Origin: JAWLHJ01 sp040904945
GTDB lineage: Bacteria > Gemmatimonadota > Gemmatimonadetes > Longimicrobiales > Gaopeijiaceae
NCBI GenBank assembly: GCA_040904945.1
Contig: JBBDSM010000081.1
Span: 1 to 37,598 of the forward strand
Direction of reading: 5' to 3'
DNA length: 37,598 nt
Position numbers and translations under genes: made by a program. Shown here piece after piece: positions 1 through 8,876 of this stretch. How positions within the stretch are numbered: position 1 is the stretch's first letter; the number at the start of each line of letters is the position of its first letter. Under the pieces are notes generated by a model. It saw only the letters and a list, made by a program, of their open reading frames with translations. It did not search any database and was not told where the DNA came from.

Positions 1-1235
1 CGGCGGCCGAGTACGAGCGGCGCTTCCGACACGACGTCATGGCGCACGTCCACCTCTTCGGCGACGACGCGCCGGCGGCCCGCGGCATCATCCACCTCGG
101 TGCCACGAGCGCCTTCATCGGCGACAACACCGACTTGATCCTGTCACGCTCGGCCCTCCGCCTGGTCCGCACCCGCCTCGTGCGATGCGTGACCGCACTC
201 GCGGGCTTCGCACGGGAGCACGCCCGACTCGCCACGCTCGGTTACACGCACTTCCAGCCGGCGCAGCCCACCACGGTCGGGAAGCGCGCGACGCTCTGGA
301 TGCAGGACCTCCTGCTCGACATCGAGGAGCTGGACCACCGCATCGGGGTGCTCCGCTCGCGTGGCGTCCGCGGGACCACCGGAACGCAGGCGTCGTTCCT
401 GGAGCTCTTCGGAGGCGACCACGACAAGGTGGACCGCCTCGACGAGGCCGTCGGACGCAAGATGGGCTTCGAAGAGACCTATCCGGTAAGCGGCCAGACG
501 TACCCGCGGAAGGTCGACTTCGCCGTCCAGGCATCGCTCGCGGGCGTGGCCGCGTCGGTGTCGAAAATCGGACACGACCTGCGGCTCCTCGCCCACCTCC
601 GGGAGGTGGAGGAGCCGTTCGAGTCCGAGCAGATCGGCTCGTCCGCGATGCCCTACAAGCGCAACCCGATGCGCGCCGAGCGCATCTGCGCGCTCACCCG
701 GCACGTCATCGTGCTGGCCCAGGACCCGGCCTTCACGGCGGCGACGCAGTGGCTCGAGCGCACGCTGGACGACTCGGCGAACCGCCGCGTGTCCACGCCC
801 GACGCCTTCCTGGCGCTCGACGGCGCCCTCGTGCTTCTGGAGAACGTCGCGCGCGGCTTGATCGTGAACCCGGAGGTGGTGCGCCGGAACCTTGCGGAGC
901 ACCTCCCGTTCATGGCCACCGAGACCATCCTGATGCACGCGGTCAGGCGGGGTGGAGACCGGCAGGAGCTGCACGAGCGAATTCGGAAGCACTCCATGGC
1001 GGCCGCACGTCGCATGAAGGACGAGGGCGCCCACGCCGACCTTCTGGAGCGCATCGCCGACGACGACGCGTTCGGGCTCTCGGCCGGGGAGCTCGCCGAG
1101 CTCGTCGATCCCATGCGTTTCGTGGGACGCGCCCCGCAGCAGGTCGAGCGCTTCCTGGAGCGCGACGTAGCGCCCGTCCTGGAGCGTCTCGGCGACGCCG
1201 CCGACGCGGTCGCCGACCCAGAGATCCATGTCTGA
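1..1235 (+). CDS. purB: Adenylosuccinate lyase, 5' end missing
   Basis: Adenylosuccinate lyase removes fumarate from SAICAR (giving AICAR) and from adenylosuccinate (giving AMP) in cytosolic purine synthesis. The reading frame is already open at base 3 and runs into RHDVMAHVH and IIHLGATS, both typical N-terminal blocks of the family. The fumarase/aspartase-superfamily signature SSAMPYKRNPM lies near base 640. About 410 residues are visible. Family members of this type are longer, so I infer that roughly 60-70 N-terminal residues lie outside the window. The ATG at 39 is internal and is not the start. The stop codon overlaps the purC start by 8 bases, so purB and purC are probably co-transcribed and translationally coupled. 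Confidence 0.95.
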   Translation, partial: AAEYERRFRHDVMAHVHLFGDDAPAARGIIHLGATSAFIGDNTDLILSRSALRLVRTRLVRCVTALAGFAREHARLATLGYTHFQPAQPTTVGKRATLWMQDLLLDIEELDHRIGVLRSRGVRGTTGTQASFLELFGGDHDKVDRLDEAVGRKMGFEETYPVSGQTYPRKVDFAVQASLAGVAASVSKIGHDLRLLAHLREVEEPFESEQIGSSAMPYKRNPMRAERICALTRHVIVLAQDPAFTAATQWLERTLDDSANRRVSTPDAFLALDGALVLLENVARGLIVNPEVVRRNLAEHLPFMATETILMHAVRRGGDRQELHERIRKHSMAAARRMKDEGAHADLLERIADDDAFGLSAGELAELVDPMRFVGRAPQQVERFLERDVAPVLERLGDAADAVADPEIHV

Positions 1236-2190
1236 GGGCACGGGGCGCGCGGCGATGCCGCTCACGGAGTCCCGTCTGGACCTTCCCCTGCTCCACCGGG
1301 GCAAGGTGCGCGACGTCTACGAGGTCGACGACCAGACGCTCCTCATGGTCGCGAGCGACCGCGTGAGCGCGTTCGACGTCGTGATGCGGCAGCCGGTCCC
1401 CCGGAAGGGCGAGGTCCTGACGCTGATCACCGCATGGTGGCTCGAGCAGCTCGAGCACATCGTGCCCCACCACCTCATCGCCGTCGACCCCGACCGCATC
1501 GTCGCGCGGCATCCGCGCCTGGCGAAGACGCGGGACCAGTGGGCCCGCCGCGCGATGCTGGTACGCCGGACCGATCCGGTCCTCGTCGAGTGCGTGGTGC
1601 GCGGCTACATATCGGGCTCTGCCTGGAAGGAGTACGAGCGTGACGGGACGCTCGCGGGCGAGCCGCTTCGCAAGGGCCTCCGCGAGAGCGACCGCCTCGA
1701 CCCGCCGATCTTCTCTCCCGCGACGAAGGCGCAGGAAGGGCACGACGAGAACATCGACTTCGGAAGCATGTGCGAGATCGTGGGAAGCGAGCCGGCGACC
1801 CATCTTCGGGATCTCTCGCTCGAGATCTACGCCTACGGTCGTGACCTGGCCGCGAAGCACGGGATCATCCTGGCCGACACCAAATTCGAGTTCGGCCGCG
1901 ACCCCTGGGGGAACCTCATCCTCATCGACGAGGTCATGACCCCCGACTCCTCGCGCTTCTGGCCGGAAGAGCACTACGAGGTCGGACGCGGCCAGCCGTC
2001 GCTCGACAAGCAGCCCATCCGCGACTGGCTCGACGCCCTCGACGGGTGGGACAAGACCCCGCCGCCTCCCGACCTTCCCCCCGACGTCGTGAGCGCCGCC
2101 TCCGAGCGATACCGCCACGTGTTCGAGCGGCTCGTCGGGACGACCCTCGACGATTATCCGCTCCCGATGTTCGGAGACGACCGGACATGA
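1228..2190 (+). CDS. purC: SAICAR synthetase
   Basis: Phosphoribosylaminoimidazole-succinocarboxamide synthase joins aspartate to CAIR using ATP, the step just before PurB. The protein has 320 residues from the ATG at 1228. GKVRDVYE (residues 25-32) forms the N-terminal nucleotide-binding part, GSAWKEY (130-136) and LADTKFEFG (215-223) match the two family signatures, and DEVMTPDSSRFW (234-245) follows. The length fits the roughly 300-residue eukaryote-like form rather than the roughly 240-residue E. coli form. An in-frame ATG at 1255 would give 311 residues beginning MPLTESRL, which looks more like family N-termini, so the start is uncertain by nine codons. The gene overlaps purB, and its TGA shares bases with the pssA ATG (ATGA). 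Confidence 0.96.
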   Translation: MSEGTGRAAMPLTESRLDLPLLHRGKVRDVYEVDDQTLLMVASDRVSAFDVVMRQPVPRKGEVLTLITAWWLEQLEHIVPHHLIAVDPDRIVARHPRLAKTRDQWARRAMLVRRTDPVLVECVVRGYISGSAWKEYERDGTLAGEPLRKGLRESDRLDPPIFSPATKAQEGHDENIDFGSMCEIVGSEPATHLRDLSLEIYAYGRDLAAKHGIILADTKFEFGRDPWGNLILIDEVMTPDSSRFWPEEHYEVGRGQPSLDKQPIRDWLDALDGWDKTPPPPDLPPDVVSAASERYRHVFERLVGTTLDDYPLPMFGDDRT

Positions 2191-3116
2191 TGCCGCGCCC
2201 GCCCAGGCGAGAGACGCTCCAGCGGGGGGTCATCATCCTCCCGTCCGCGTTCACGCTCGGCAACCTCTTCTTCGGGATCTACGCGCTGGTCGCGGCGTCG
2301 CGGGGGGACTTCGTATGGGCGGGGTGGTTCATCGTCTTCGCGGCCACCCTCGACATGCTCGACGGAAGCGTGGCGCGCTTCACCCGCACGGGCTCGAAGT
2401 TCGGCGCGGAGCTGGACTCGCTGGTCGACGCGATCTCGTTCGGCGTGGCGCCCGGCTTCATCATGTACCAGCTCTTCTTCGCCGACACGCAGTGGAGCTG
2501 GATCCTCTCGTTCGTCTACATCACGGCGGTGGTGGTGCGCCTCGCCCGGTTCAACGTCGAACAGGGCGGCGAGGCCAAGCGCATCTTCCACGGCCTCCCC
2601 TCCCCCGCGGCGGGCGTGACGGTCGCGTCGTTCTACCCATTCAGCCAGACCCCTTGGTTCCAGACGAACCTCGCCCATCTTCCCTGGCAGCAGATCATGG
2701 GCGTGGGGCTGGTGCTCCTCGCCGTGCTCATGGTGAGCCACGTGCCGTACACGAAGTTCCCGAAAATCGGACTTCGGTCGGTGCGGGGGATCACGATGAC
2801 CGTCATCGTGCTCGGCGCGCTGTTCGCCGCGCTGGCCGTCCCGCGGTACTACTTTTTCCCGGCGGGCATGCTCTACATCACCTGGGCGCTCGTCCGCTCG
2901 GTGCTCCTCGGGCTCCTCGACCGCCTCCCGGGCGGGGACCCGCTCCTCGATGACGAGGAGGACGAGGACGAAGGAAGCCGGGGGCGCACGGTCGACTACC
3001 GGGACCTGGGTCCCGGCAGCCGTCGCCGGCACGTCGAAGAGGACGACGGCAACCACATCGATACCGATACCGACATCCAACCCGAAGCCGACAACGGTCG
3101 GGAGGACCCGCTTTGA
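2187..3116 (+). CDS. pssA: CDP-diacylglycerol--serine O-phosphatidyltransferase
   Basis: Phosphatidylserine synthase transfers serine onto CDP-diacylglycerol at the inner membrane, the first committed step to phosphatidylethanolamine. The CDP-alcohol phosphotransferase motif is complete, with D56, D59, G60, A63, R64, G73, D77 and D81 in the usual spacing. Several hydrophobic segments follow, as expected for a multi-pass enzyme. The start is the first of two adjacent ATGs at 2187, which overlaps the purC TGA; GGAG lies 10 bases upstream. Two features are odd: a lipid gene sits inside a purine operon, and the last 50 or so residues are a charged tail rich in Asp and Glu that is not part of the catalytic fold. 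It could act on a related alcohol, but neighbouring motifs such as DMLDGSVAR favour serine. The 309-residue length includes the tail. Confidence 0.88.
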   Translation: MMPRPPRRETLQRGVIILPSAFTLGNLFFGIYALVAASRGDFVWAGWFIVFAATLDMLDGSVARFTRTGSKFGAELDSLVDAISFGVAPGFIMYQLFFADTQWSWILSFVYITAVVVRLARFNVEQGGEAKRIFHGLPSPAAGVTVASFYPFSQTPWFQTNLAHLPWQQIMGVGLVLLAVLMVSHVPYTKFPKIGLRSVRGITMTVIVLGALFAALAVPRYYFFPAGMLYITWALVRSVLLGLLDRLPGGDPLLDDEEDEDEGSRGRTVDYRDLGPGSRRRHVEEDDGNHIDTDTDIQPEADNGREDPL

Positions 3117-3385
3117 GCCGCTACAGATTGGAAGTACTCGTGACCCCCAGGCCCGGCCTGCTCGATCCGCAGGGCAAGGCCGTCCACCACGCCCTCAACT
3201 CGCTCGGATGGGACGAAGTGTCCGACGTGCACGTCGGGAAGGCGATTCATATCGACGTCGCCGCGGCGTCCGAAGAGGAGGCCCGCGAGAAGGTCGAGGC
3301 CATGTGCCGAAAGCTCCTGGCCAACCCGGTCACCGAGGACTACGAGGTGACGGTCGTCGGCGCGCTGGAAGGCACGACGTCATGA
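3113..3385 (+). CDS. purS: FGAM synthase subunit PurS
   Basis: PurS is the small subunit that bridges PurQ and PurL in the three-part phosphoribosylformylglycinamidine synthase found in many bacteria and archaea. The 90-residue length is typical. The N-terminus (RYRLEVLVTPRPGLLDPQG) and the later VHVGKAI segment match the family. The start is TTG at 3113, which shares bases with the pssA TGA (TTGA); GGAGG lies 7 bases upstream, which supports this start. Its own TGA overlaps the purQ ATG. Its position directly before purQ and purL is the usual one. Confidence 0.95.
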   Translation: MSRYRLEVLVTPRPGLLDPQGKAVHHALNSLGWDEVSDVHVGKAIHIDVAAASEEEAREKVEAMCRKLLANPVTEDYEVTVVGALEGTTS

Positions 3386-4080
3386 AAGTCGCCGTGGTCA
3401 CCTTCCCCGGGTCGAACTGCGACTACGACCTTTACAAGGCCGTCCAGCAGGTCGAGGGGTCTCCCGAGTTCGTCTGGCACCGGGACCGTGGGCTCGCCGC
3501 CTACGACGCCGTGCTATTGCCGGGTGGCTTCTCGTACGGGGATTACCTCCGGCCCGGCGCCATCGCGCGCATGAGCCCGATCATGGACGACGTCATCGCG
3601 TTCGCGAAGAAAGGTGGGCCGGTGCTGGGCGTCTGCAACGGATTCCAGGTGCTGTGCGAGGCCGGGCTCCTGTCGGGCGCGCTCGTCCGGAACGCCGCGA
3701 TCCGCTTCCGGAGCCACGACGTCTTCCTCCGCGTGGAGCGGACGGACACCCCGTTCACGTCCACGTACGACGAGGGCCAGGTGCTCCGGATCCCCATCGC
3801 GCACGGCGACGGAAACTACGAGGCCGACGAAGAAACGCTGGCTCGCCTGGAGGCGGAGCGCAGGGTCGTGTTCCGCTACACGGACGCGAGCGGCGAAGCG
3901 ACGGAGGCCTCCAATCCGAACGGGTCCCACGCCAACATCGCGGGGATCATCAACGAGCACGGGAACGTCCTGGGTATGATGCCGCACCCCGAGCGAGCGA
4001 TGGAGTCGGTCCTCGGGTCGACGGACGGCGTGGGTGTCTTCACTTCGCTCGTCGCCAGTCTTTCGGGCGCTGCCGGCTGA
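3382..4080 (+). CDS. purQ: FGAM synthase glutaminase subunit PurQ
   Basis: PurQ is the class I glutamine amidotransferase subunit that releases ammonia from glutamine and passes it to PurL. The catalytic triad is visible: Cys85 in LGVCNGFQ, and His202 and Glu204 in MMPHPERA. The N-terminus MKVAVVTFPGSNCD and the LLPGGFSYGDYLR block are family hallmarks. The protein has 232 residues, a normal length for the stand-alone subunit. The ATG at 3382 overlaps the purS TGA by 4 bases, so the subunits are probably made together in matched amounts. Confidence 0.97.
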   Translation: MKVAVVTFPGSNCDYDLYKAVQQVEGSPEFVWHRDRGLAAYDAVLLPGGFSYGDYLRPGAIARMSPIMDDVIAFAKKGGPVLGVCNGFQVLCEAGLLSGALVRNAAIRFRSHDVFLRVERTDTPFTSTYDEGQVLRIPIAHGDGNYEADEETLARLEAERRVVFRYTDASGEATEASNPNGSHANIAGIINEHGNVLGMMPHPERAMESVLGSTDGVGVFTSLVASLSGAAG

Positions 4081-4113
4081 GCCGGCCCGCCACCATCTGG
4101 AGAACGACACGTT

Positions 4114-6429
4114 TTGAGCAAGGGTAACGATACGGTGAGCACTGCCGACGGCGCGGCCACGAACGTTCCACCCCGCCAGGGAGACCCCGAGATCACCGCC
4201 GAGCTGGTGGCGGATCACGGCCTCTCCCCCGACGAGTACGAGCGGGTCCGGCGCGTCATGGGGCGCATCCCGACCTTCACCGAGCTCGGGGTCTTCAGCG
4301 CGATGTGGTCCGAGCACTGCGGATACAAGAACTCGAAGCGCCTCCTCCGGCTCCTCCCGACCAAGGCGCCCTGGGTGATCCAGGGACCGGGCGAGAACGC
4401 CGGGGTCATCGACGTGGGCGACGGATACGCGCTCGTGTTCAAGATCGAGTCGCACAACCACCCGTCCGCGGTAGAGCCCTACCAGGGGGCCGCGACGGGC
4501 GTGGGCGGGATCCTGCGGGACATCTTCACCATGGGCGCACGGCCGGTCGCCGTCCTCGACTCGCTGCGATTCGGCGACCTCGACTCGCCCCGCGTGCGCT
4601 ACCTGTTCGAGGGTGTGGTGCGAGGCGTGGGTGACTACGGAAACTGCGTCGGCATCCCCAACATCGGCGGCGAGGTCGTCTTCGACCGCGGCTACGAGGG
4701 GAACCCGATCGTCAACGCGATGTGCCTGGGCCTGATGAAGAAGGAAGAGCTCATCACCGCATCCGCTTCGGGGGTCGGGAACACGCTCATGGCCGTCGGC
4801 GCGCGCACGGGCCGTGACGGCATCCACGGCGCCACCTTCGCCAGCGAGGAACTCAGCGAGGACTCGGACGAGTCGAGCCGTCCCAGGGTGCAGGTCGGCG
4901 ATCCGTTCACCGAGAAGCTCCTGCTCGAGGCGAGCCTGGAGCTGATCAAGAGCGGCGCCATCGTGGGCATCCAGGACATGGGCGCGGCCGGCATCACGTC
5001 GTCCGCTTCCGAGATGGCCGGCCGCGGCGGCACCGGTGTCGAGATCGACATGGCGCTGGTCCCGGTGCGTGAAGAGGGAATGACCCCGTACGAGATCCTC
5101 CTCTCGGAGTCGCAGGAGCGGATGCTCGTGGTGGCCGAGAAGGGCCGCGAGGACGAGGTCCGCCGCATTTTGGAGAAGTGGGAGCTCGAAGCCGCAGTCA
5201 TCGGGGAGGTGACCGACGACGGCCGCTTCCGGGTCCTCGAGAACGGGGCGGTGGTCGCGGACATCCCGGCCCTCCCTCTCACGGACGGGTGCCCGACGTA
5301 CGAGCGCGAAGGCGTCGAAGGTGAGGACATCAAGCGGCTCCGGGAGACGGACCTCTCCGAGCACCTGATTCCCGAGGGGGATCTCACACCGACGTTCCTG
5401 AAGCTGCTCGGCTCGCCGAACGTCGCGTCCAAGCGATGGATCTACGAGCAGTACGACTCCACCGTGCGGACCGGAACCGCGGTTCGGCCGGGAGGCGACG
5501 CCGGGGTGGTCCGGATCCGCGGCACCAAGCGCGCGATCGCGGCCACGACGGACTGCAACGGGCGCTTCGTCTACCTGGAGCCGCGGACGGGCGCCATGAT
5601 CGCGGTCGCCGAGGCGGCGCGGAACCTGGTATGCGTGGGCGCGCTCCCGACGGCGATCACGAACAACCTGAACTTCGGGAATCCGCTCAAGCCGCACATC
5701 TACCATCAGCTCCGCGAAGCGGTGCTGGGCATGGCGGAGGCGTGCGGACGCTTCGAGACGCCGGTCACGGGCGGGAACGTATCGCTCTTCAACGAGACCG
5801 ACGGACGGGCGATCTACCCCACGCCGGTGATCGGGATGGTGGGCGTCATCGAAGATGTCGACACGATCCTCAACCACGGGTTCCGTGAGCCGGGCGACGA
5901 CATCGTGCTGCTCGGGGAGAACCGTGGCGAGATGGGGGGCTCCGAGTACCTCTACGTCACCGCCGACCTGGTCGCCGGCGCTCCGCCGACCGTCGACCTC
6001 GACCACGAGCGGGCGCTCCAGCAGGTCGTCTTGAAGATGATCCGCGAGCGGCTTCTGCGCTCGGCGCACGACTGCTCGGAGGGCGGCCTGGCATGCGCCC
6101 TCGCCGAGGCGGCCATCGGCGACGGTGAGCGCCCCCTCGGCGTGGAGGTCTCGCTCGACGACGACCTCCGCCCGGTGCAGGCTCTCTTCGCGGAGTCCCA
6201 GGGGCGGATCGTCGTGTCATGCGATCCGTCGCAGACGGAAGAGGTGCTTGCGCTGGCCAAACGGTACGATGTGCCGGCCCGGCGCGTCGGCACGGTCACC
6301 GAGCCCGACGAGGGTTTCCGGATTTCAATCCGCGACGGCTCGGTGAGCACGGAGCCGTCCGATCTGGCCCGCGCATACTTCGGAGCGATCCCGGGTATCA
6401 TGGACGCTCCTCCCGCAGCCGGAGCCTAG
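4114..6429 (+). CDS. purL: FGAM synthase large subunit PurL
   Basis: PurL is the ATP-dependent catalytic subunit that converts FGAR to FGAM with ammonia from PurQ. It is the small-type PurL (771 residues), which needs PurS and PurQ, not the roughly 1,300-residue single-chain enzyme. Family blocks include MWSEHCGYKNSK near residue 70, HNHPSAVEPYQGAATGVGG near residue 115, and a second AIRS-like half containing TNNLNFGNP and TGGNVSLFNE. The start is TTG at 4114 with GGAG 11 bases upstream. An in-frame GTG at 4135 is an alternative. A 33-base gap separates it from purQ, and purF begins 3 bases after its TAG. Confidence 0.97.
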   Translation: MSKGNDTVSTADGAATNVPPRQGDPEITAELVADHGLSPDEYERVRRVMGRIPTFTELGVFSAMWSEHCGYKNSKRLLRLLPTKAPWVIQGPGENAGVIDVGDGYALVFKIESHNHPSAVEPYQGAATGVGGILRDIFTMGARPVAVLDSLRFGDLDSPRVRYLFEGVVRGVGDYGNCVGIPNIGGEVVFDRGYEGNPIVNAMCLGLMKKEELITASASGVGNTLMAVGARTGRDGIHGATFASEELSEDSDESSRPRVQVGDPFTEKLLLEASLELIKSGAIVGIQDMGAAGITSSASEMAGRGGTGVEIDMALVPVREEGMTPYEILLSESQERMLVVAEKGREDEVRRILEKWELEAAVIGEVTDDGRFRVLENGAVVADIPALPLTDGCPTYEREGVEGEDIKRLRETDLSEHLIPEGDLTPTFLKLLGSPNVASKRWIYEQYDSTVRTGTAVRPGGDAGVVRIRGTKRAIAATTDCNGRFVYLEPRTGAMIAVAEAARNLVCVGALPTAITNNLNFGNPLKPHIYHQLREAVLGMAEACGRFETPVTGGNVSLFNETDGRAIYPTPVIGMVGVIEDVDTILNHGFREPGDDIVLLGENRGEMGGSEYLYVTADLVAGAPPTVDLDHERALQQVVLKMIRERLLRSAHDCSEGGLACALAEAAIGDGERPLGVEVSLDDDLRPVQALFAESQGRIVVSCDPSQTEEVLALAKRYDVPARRVGTVTEPDEGFRISIRDGSVSTEPSDLARAYFGAIPGIMDAPPAAGA

Positions 6430-6432
6430 CAG

Positions 6433-7872
6433 GTGGGTCTCCAAGACATCCGTCCCGAAGAGTTGGACGACCGCCCTCGTGAAGAGTGCGGCGTCGTGGG
6501 CATCACTGGTGTGGAGCATGCTGCCGAGAAGGCCTTCCTCGCGCTCTACGCGCTCCAGCATCGTGGCCAGGAGGCCGCGGGCATCGTGTCCATCGACGGA
6601 GAGGGCCGCGCCCGGTCCCACAAGGGGGCGGGCCTGGTGTCGGACGTGTTCGACGCGACCACGCTCCAGAAGCTGCCCGGGAGCACGGCTGTGGGACACG
6701 TCCGGTACTCGACGGCGGGCGGGAACGAGCTGGCCAACGTCCAGCCGATCACGGCCCGATACTCCCGCGGCGATCTCGCGCTCGCACACAACGGCAACCT
6801 GACAAACCAGCTCGACCTCAGGGGCCGACTGGTGGACGACGGCGCCATCTTCCGGTCGTCGTCGGACTCCGAGACGCTCGTGCACCTCATCGCGAAGTCT
6901 CGGCGCGATACCATCGACGGGCATGTCGATGACGCGCTCTCCCAGCTCGAGGGAGCGTTCTCGGTGGTCATCTCCGTCGGCCAGTCGGTCTACGCCGCGC
7001 GGGATCCGCGCGGCTTCCGGCCGCTCGTGTTGGGCAAGCTCGGAGACGGCCACATCGCCACCAGCGAGACGTGCGCCCTCGACATCCTGGGCGCCGAATA
7101 CGTGCGCGACATCCGCCCCGGCGAGGTCATCCGCATGACCGGCGGCAAGGTCGAGCAACTCCGGTCACTGCCGCCCGCCGACAAACCGGCCCCGTGCATT
7201 TTCGAGCTCGTCTACTTCGCACGCCCGGACTCCCGGCTGTGGGGGGTGAGCGTGGACCGCGCGCGGCGCGCGTTCGGACGTCGGCTCGCCCGTGAGCACC
7301 CCGTGGACGCGGACGCCATCGTGGCCGTGCCCGACAGCGCCAACTCGGCGGCATTGGGCTACGCGGAAGAGAGCGGGATCCCCTTCGAGCTCGGGCTGCT
7401 CCGCAACCACTACGTCGGACGTACCTTCATCAAGCCGTCCCAGAAGGACCGTGATTTCGGAGCGCGGATGAAGTACAACCCCGTGCGAGAGGTGCTCGCC
7501 GGCAAGCGCGTGGTCGTAGTGGACGACTCGCTGGTGCGCGGCACGACGAGTCGCAGCCTGGTGCGCATGTTCCGCCAGGCCGGCGCCACCGAGGTCCACT
7601 TCCGCATCGGGAGCCCGCCCGTCCGATGGCCGTGCTTCTACGGCATCGACATGCCGACGCGGAACGAGCTCCTCGCGTCGTCGCTCGACGTCGCGGCCAT
7701 CGAGAAGGAGCTCAAGGTCGACTCGCTCGGCTACCTGTCGCTGGAGGGGATGGTCGAGGCTGTCCAGGAGTTCGGCCCCTTCTGCACGGCCTGCTTCTCG
7801 GGCGATTACCCCGCTCCGCTCGTCGACGTCGACAAGGGACTCGCGTCGTCGGAGGGACCGGGCGCCTGTTGA
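6433..7872 (+). CDS. purF: Amidophosphoribosyltransferase (Fe-S type)
   Basis: PurF makes 5-phosphoribosylamine from PRPP and glutamine, the committed step of purine synthesis. The N-terminal nucleophile is Cys19 (REECGVVG), so an 18-residue propeptide must be removed to expose it, as in the Bacillus-type enzyme. The PRPP-binding loop VVVVDDSLVRGTT spans residues 360-372. Cys255, Cys401, Cys451 and Cys454 align with the four [4Fe-4S] ligands known in the Bacillus subtilis enzyme, so an oxygen-sensitive cluster is likely. The GTG at 6433 is preceded by GGAG 9 bases away. The protein has 479 residues, a normal length. The TGA shares bases with the TTG of the next gene. Confidence 0.97.
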   Translation: MGLQDIRPEELDDRPREECGVVGITGVEHAAEKAFLALYALQHRGQEAAGIVSIDGEGRARSHKGAGLVSDVFDATTLQKLPGSTAVGHVRYSTAGGNELANVQPITARYSRGDLALAHNGNLTNQLDLRGRLVDDGAIFRSSSDSETLVHLIAKSRRDTIDGHVDDALSQLEGAFSVVISVGQSVYAARDPRGFRPLVLGKLGDGHIATSETCALDILGAEYVRDIRPGEVIRMTGGKVEQLRSLPPADKPAPCIFELVYFARPDSRLWGVSVDRARRAFGRRLAREHPVDADAIVAVPDSANSAALGYAEESGIPFELGLLRNHYVGRTFIKPSQKDRDFGARMKYNPVREVLAGKRVVVVDDSLVRGTTSRSLVRMFRQAGATEVHFRIGSPPVRWPCFYGIDMPTRNELLASSLDVAAIEKELKVDSLGYLSLEGMVEAVQEFGPFCTACFSGDYPAPLVDVDKGLASSEGPGAC

Positions 7873-8864
7873 CGGCCACCGGGCCGTCCGACGCCCGGCT
7901 GCACGACCTCCCCAAAGCCGAGCTGCACGTCCACCTGGACGGGTCGCTCCGCCCCTCCACCATGATCGAGCTGGCCGCTGAGCGCGGCGTCCCCCTCCCG
8001 TCCGGCGAGGCCGAGGAGCTCGGGCGCCGTCTGGTCGCGAACGACGCGCGCAGCCTGGAAGACTACCTCACCGCGTTCGAGGTCACGGTCTCGGTCATGC
8101 AGGACGCTCCGGCCCTCGAGCGGCTGGCCTACGAGCTGGCCGAAGATCAGGCGGCAGAGCACGTGCGTTACGCCGAAATCCGGTTCTGCCCGCTCCTGAA
8201 CACCCAGGGCGGCATGGAGGCGGAGGACGTACTCACGGCCGTCCTCATGGGCCTGGAGCGCGCGAGAGACCGGCTGGGCATCGACTCCCGGGTCATCGTG
8301 TGCGCCCTTCGGCACTTCCCGTCCTCGTCGTCCACCGAGCTGGCCGAGCTCGCCCTCTCCATGAGGGACCGCGGCGTGTGCGGTTTCGACCTGGCGGGTC
8401 CCGAGGCAGGACACCCCGTCCGGGACCACGCGGAGGCGTTCGCGCTCGCCCACCGGCACGGGCTTCCCGTGACCATCCACGCCGGCGAGGCCGCCGGGCC
8501 GGAGTCGATCCGGGAGGCCCTCGACGTCGGCCACGCCACCCGCATCGGGCACGGGACACGTCTCTGGGAGGACCCGGAGTTGGTGCAGCGCGTGTTGGAC
8601 GACGGCGTCGCCTTGGAGATCTGTCTGACCTCGAACGTCCAGACGCGGGCGGTCGCGGCGTACGAGGCGCACCCGCTTCGGCGCTACTACGACCTCGGCC
8701 TACCGGTCGCGCTGTGCACGGACAACCGCTTGGTGTCGGGGGTCACGCTCACCGGAGAGTACGCTCGGGCGCGCGACGCCCTCGACTTCTCGTGGGACGA
8801 GTTGGTCGGAATCGCCGTAACGGGGTTCCAGCGCGCTTTCGGTCCCGCGAACGAGGGCCGATAG
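7869..8864 (+). CDS. add: Adenosine deaminase family protein
   Basis: This is a zinc-dependent amidohydrolase of the adenosine/AMP deaminase family, expected to convert adenosine to inosine in the cytosol. Metal ligands and catalytic residues are visible: His20 and His22 in ELHVHLDGS, His204 and Glu207 in IHAGEA, His228 in RIGHGT, and Asp285 in CTDNRLVSG. The TTG at 7869 overlaps the purF TGA (TTGA), giving 331 residues. Frame-open sequence upstream lies inside purF and is not used. The CTDN form of the last motif, rather than TDDP, also occurs in actinobacterial adenosine deaminases. The close relative 6-aminodeoxyfutalosine deaminase (menaquinone synthesis) cannot be excluded by eye. Purine-operon context favours adenosine salvage. 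Confidence 0.88.
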   Translation: MTATGPSDARLHDLPKAELHVHLDGSLRPSTMIELAAERGVPLPSGEAEELGRRLVANDARSLEDYLTAFEVTVSVMQDAPALERLAYELAEDQAAEHVRYAEIRFCPLLNTQGGMEAEDVLTAVLMGLERARDRLGIDSRVIVCALRHFPSSSSTELAELALSMRDRGVCGFDLAGPEAGHPVRDHAEAFALAHRHGLPVTIHAGEAAGPESIREALDVGHATRIGHGTRLWEDPELVQRVLDDGVALEICLTSNVQTRAVAAYEAHPLRRYYDLGLPVALCTDNRLVSGVTLTGEYARARDALDFSWDELVGIAVTGFQRAFGPANEGR

Positions 8865-8876
8865 CCCCCCCACGGC

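Noticed and set aside
3514..6069. Minus-strand open frame of 851 codons opposite purQ and purL
   Set aside because: Antisense shadow of conserved purine genes with no recognisable motif.
8865..8876. Terminator between the convergent add and fbp genes
   Set aside because: Only 12 bases with a C-run and no stem.
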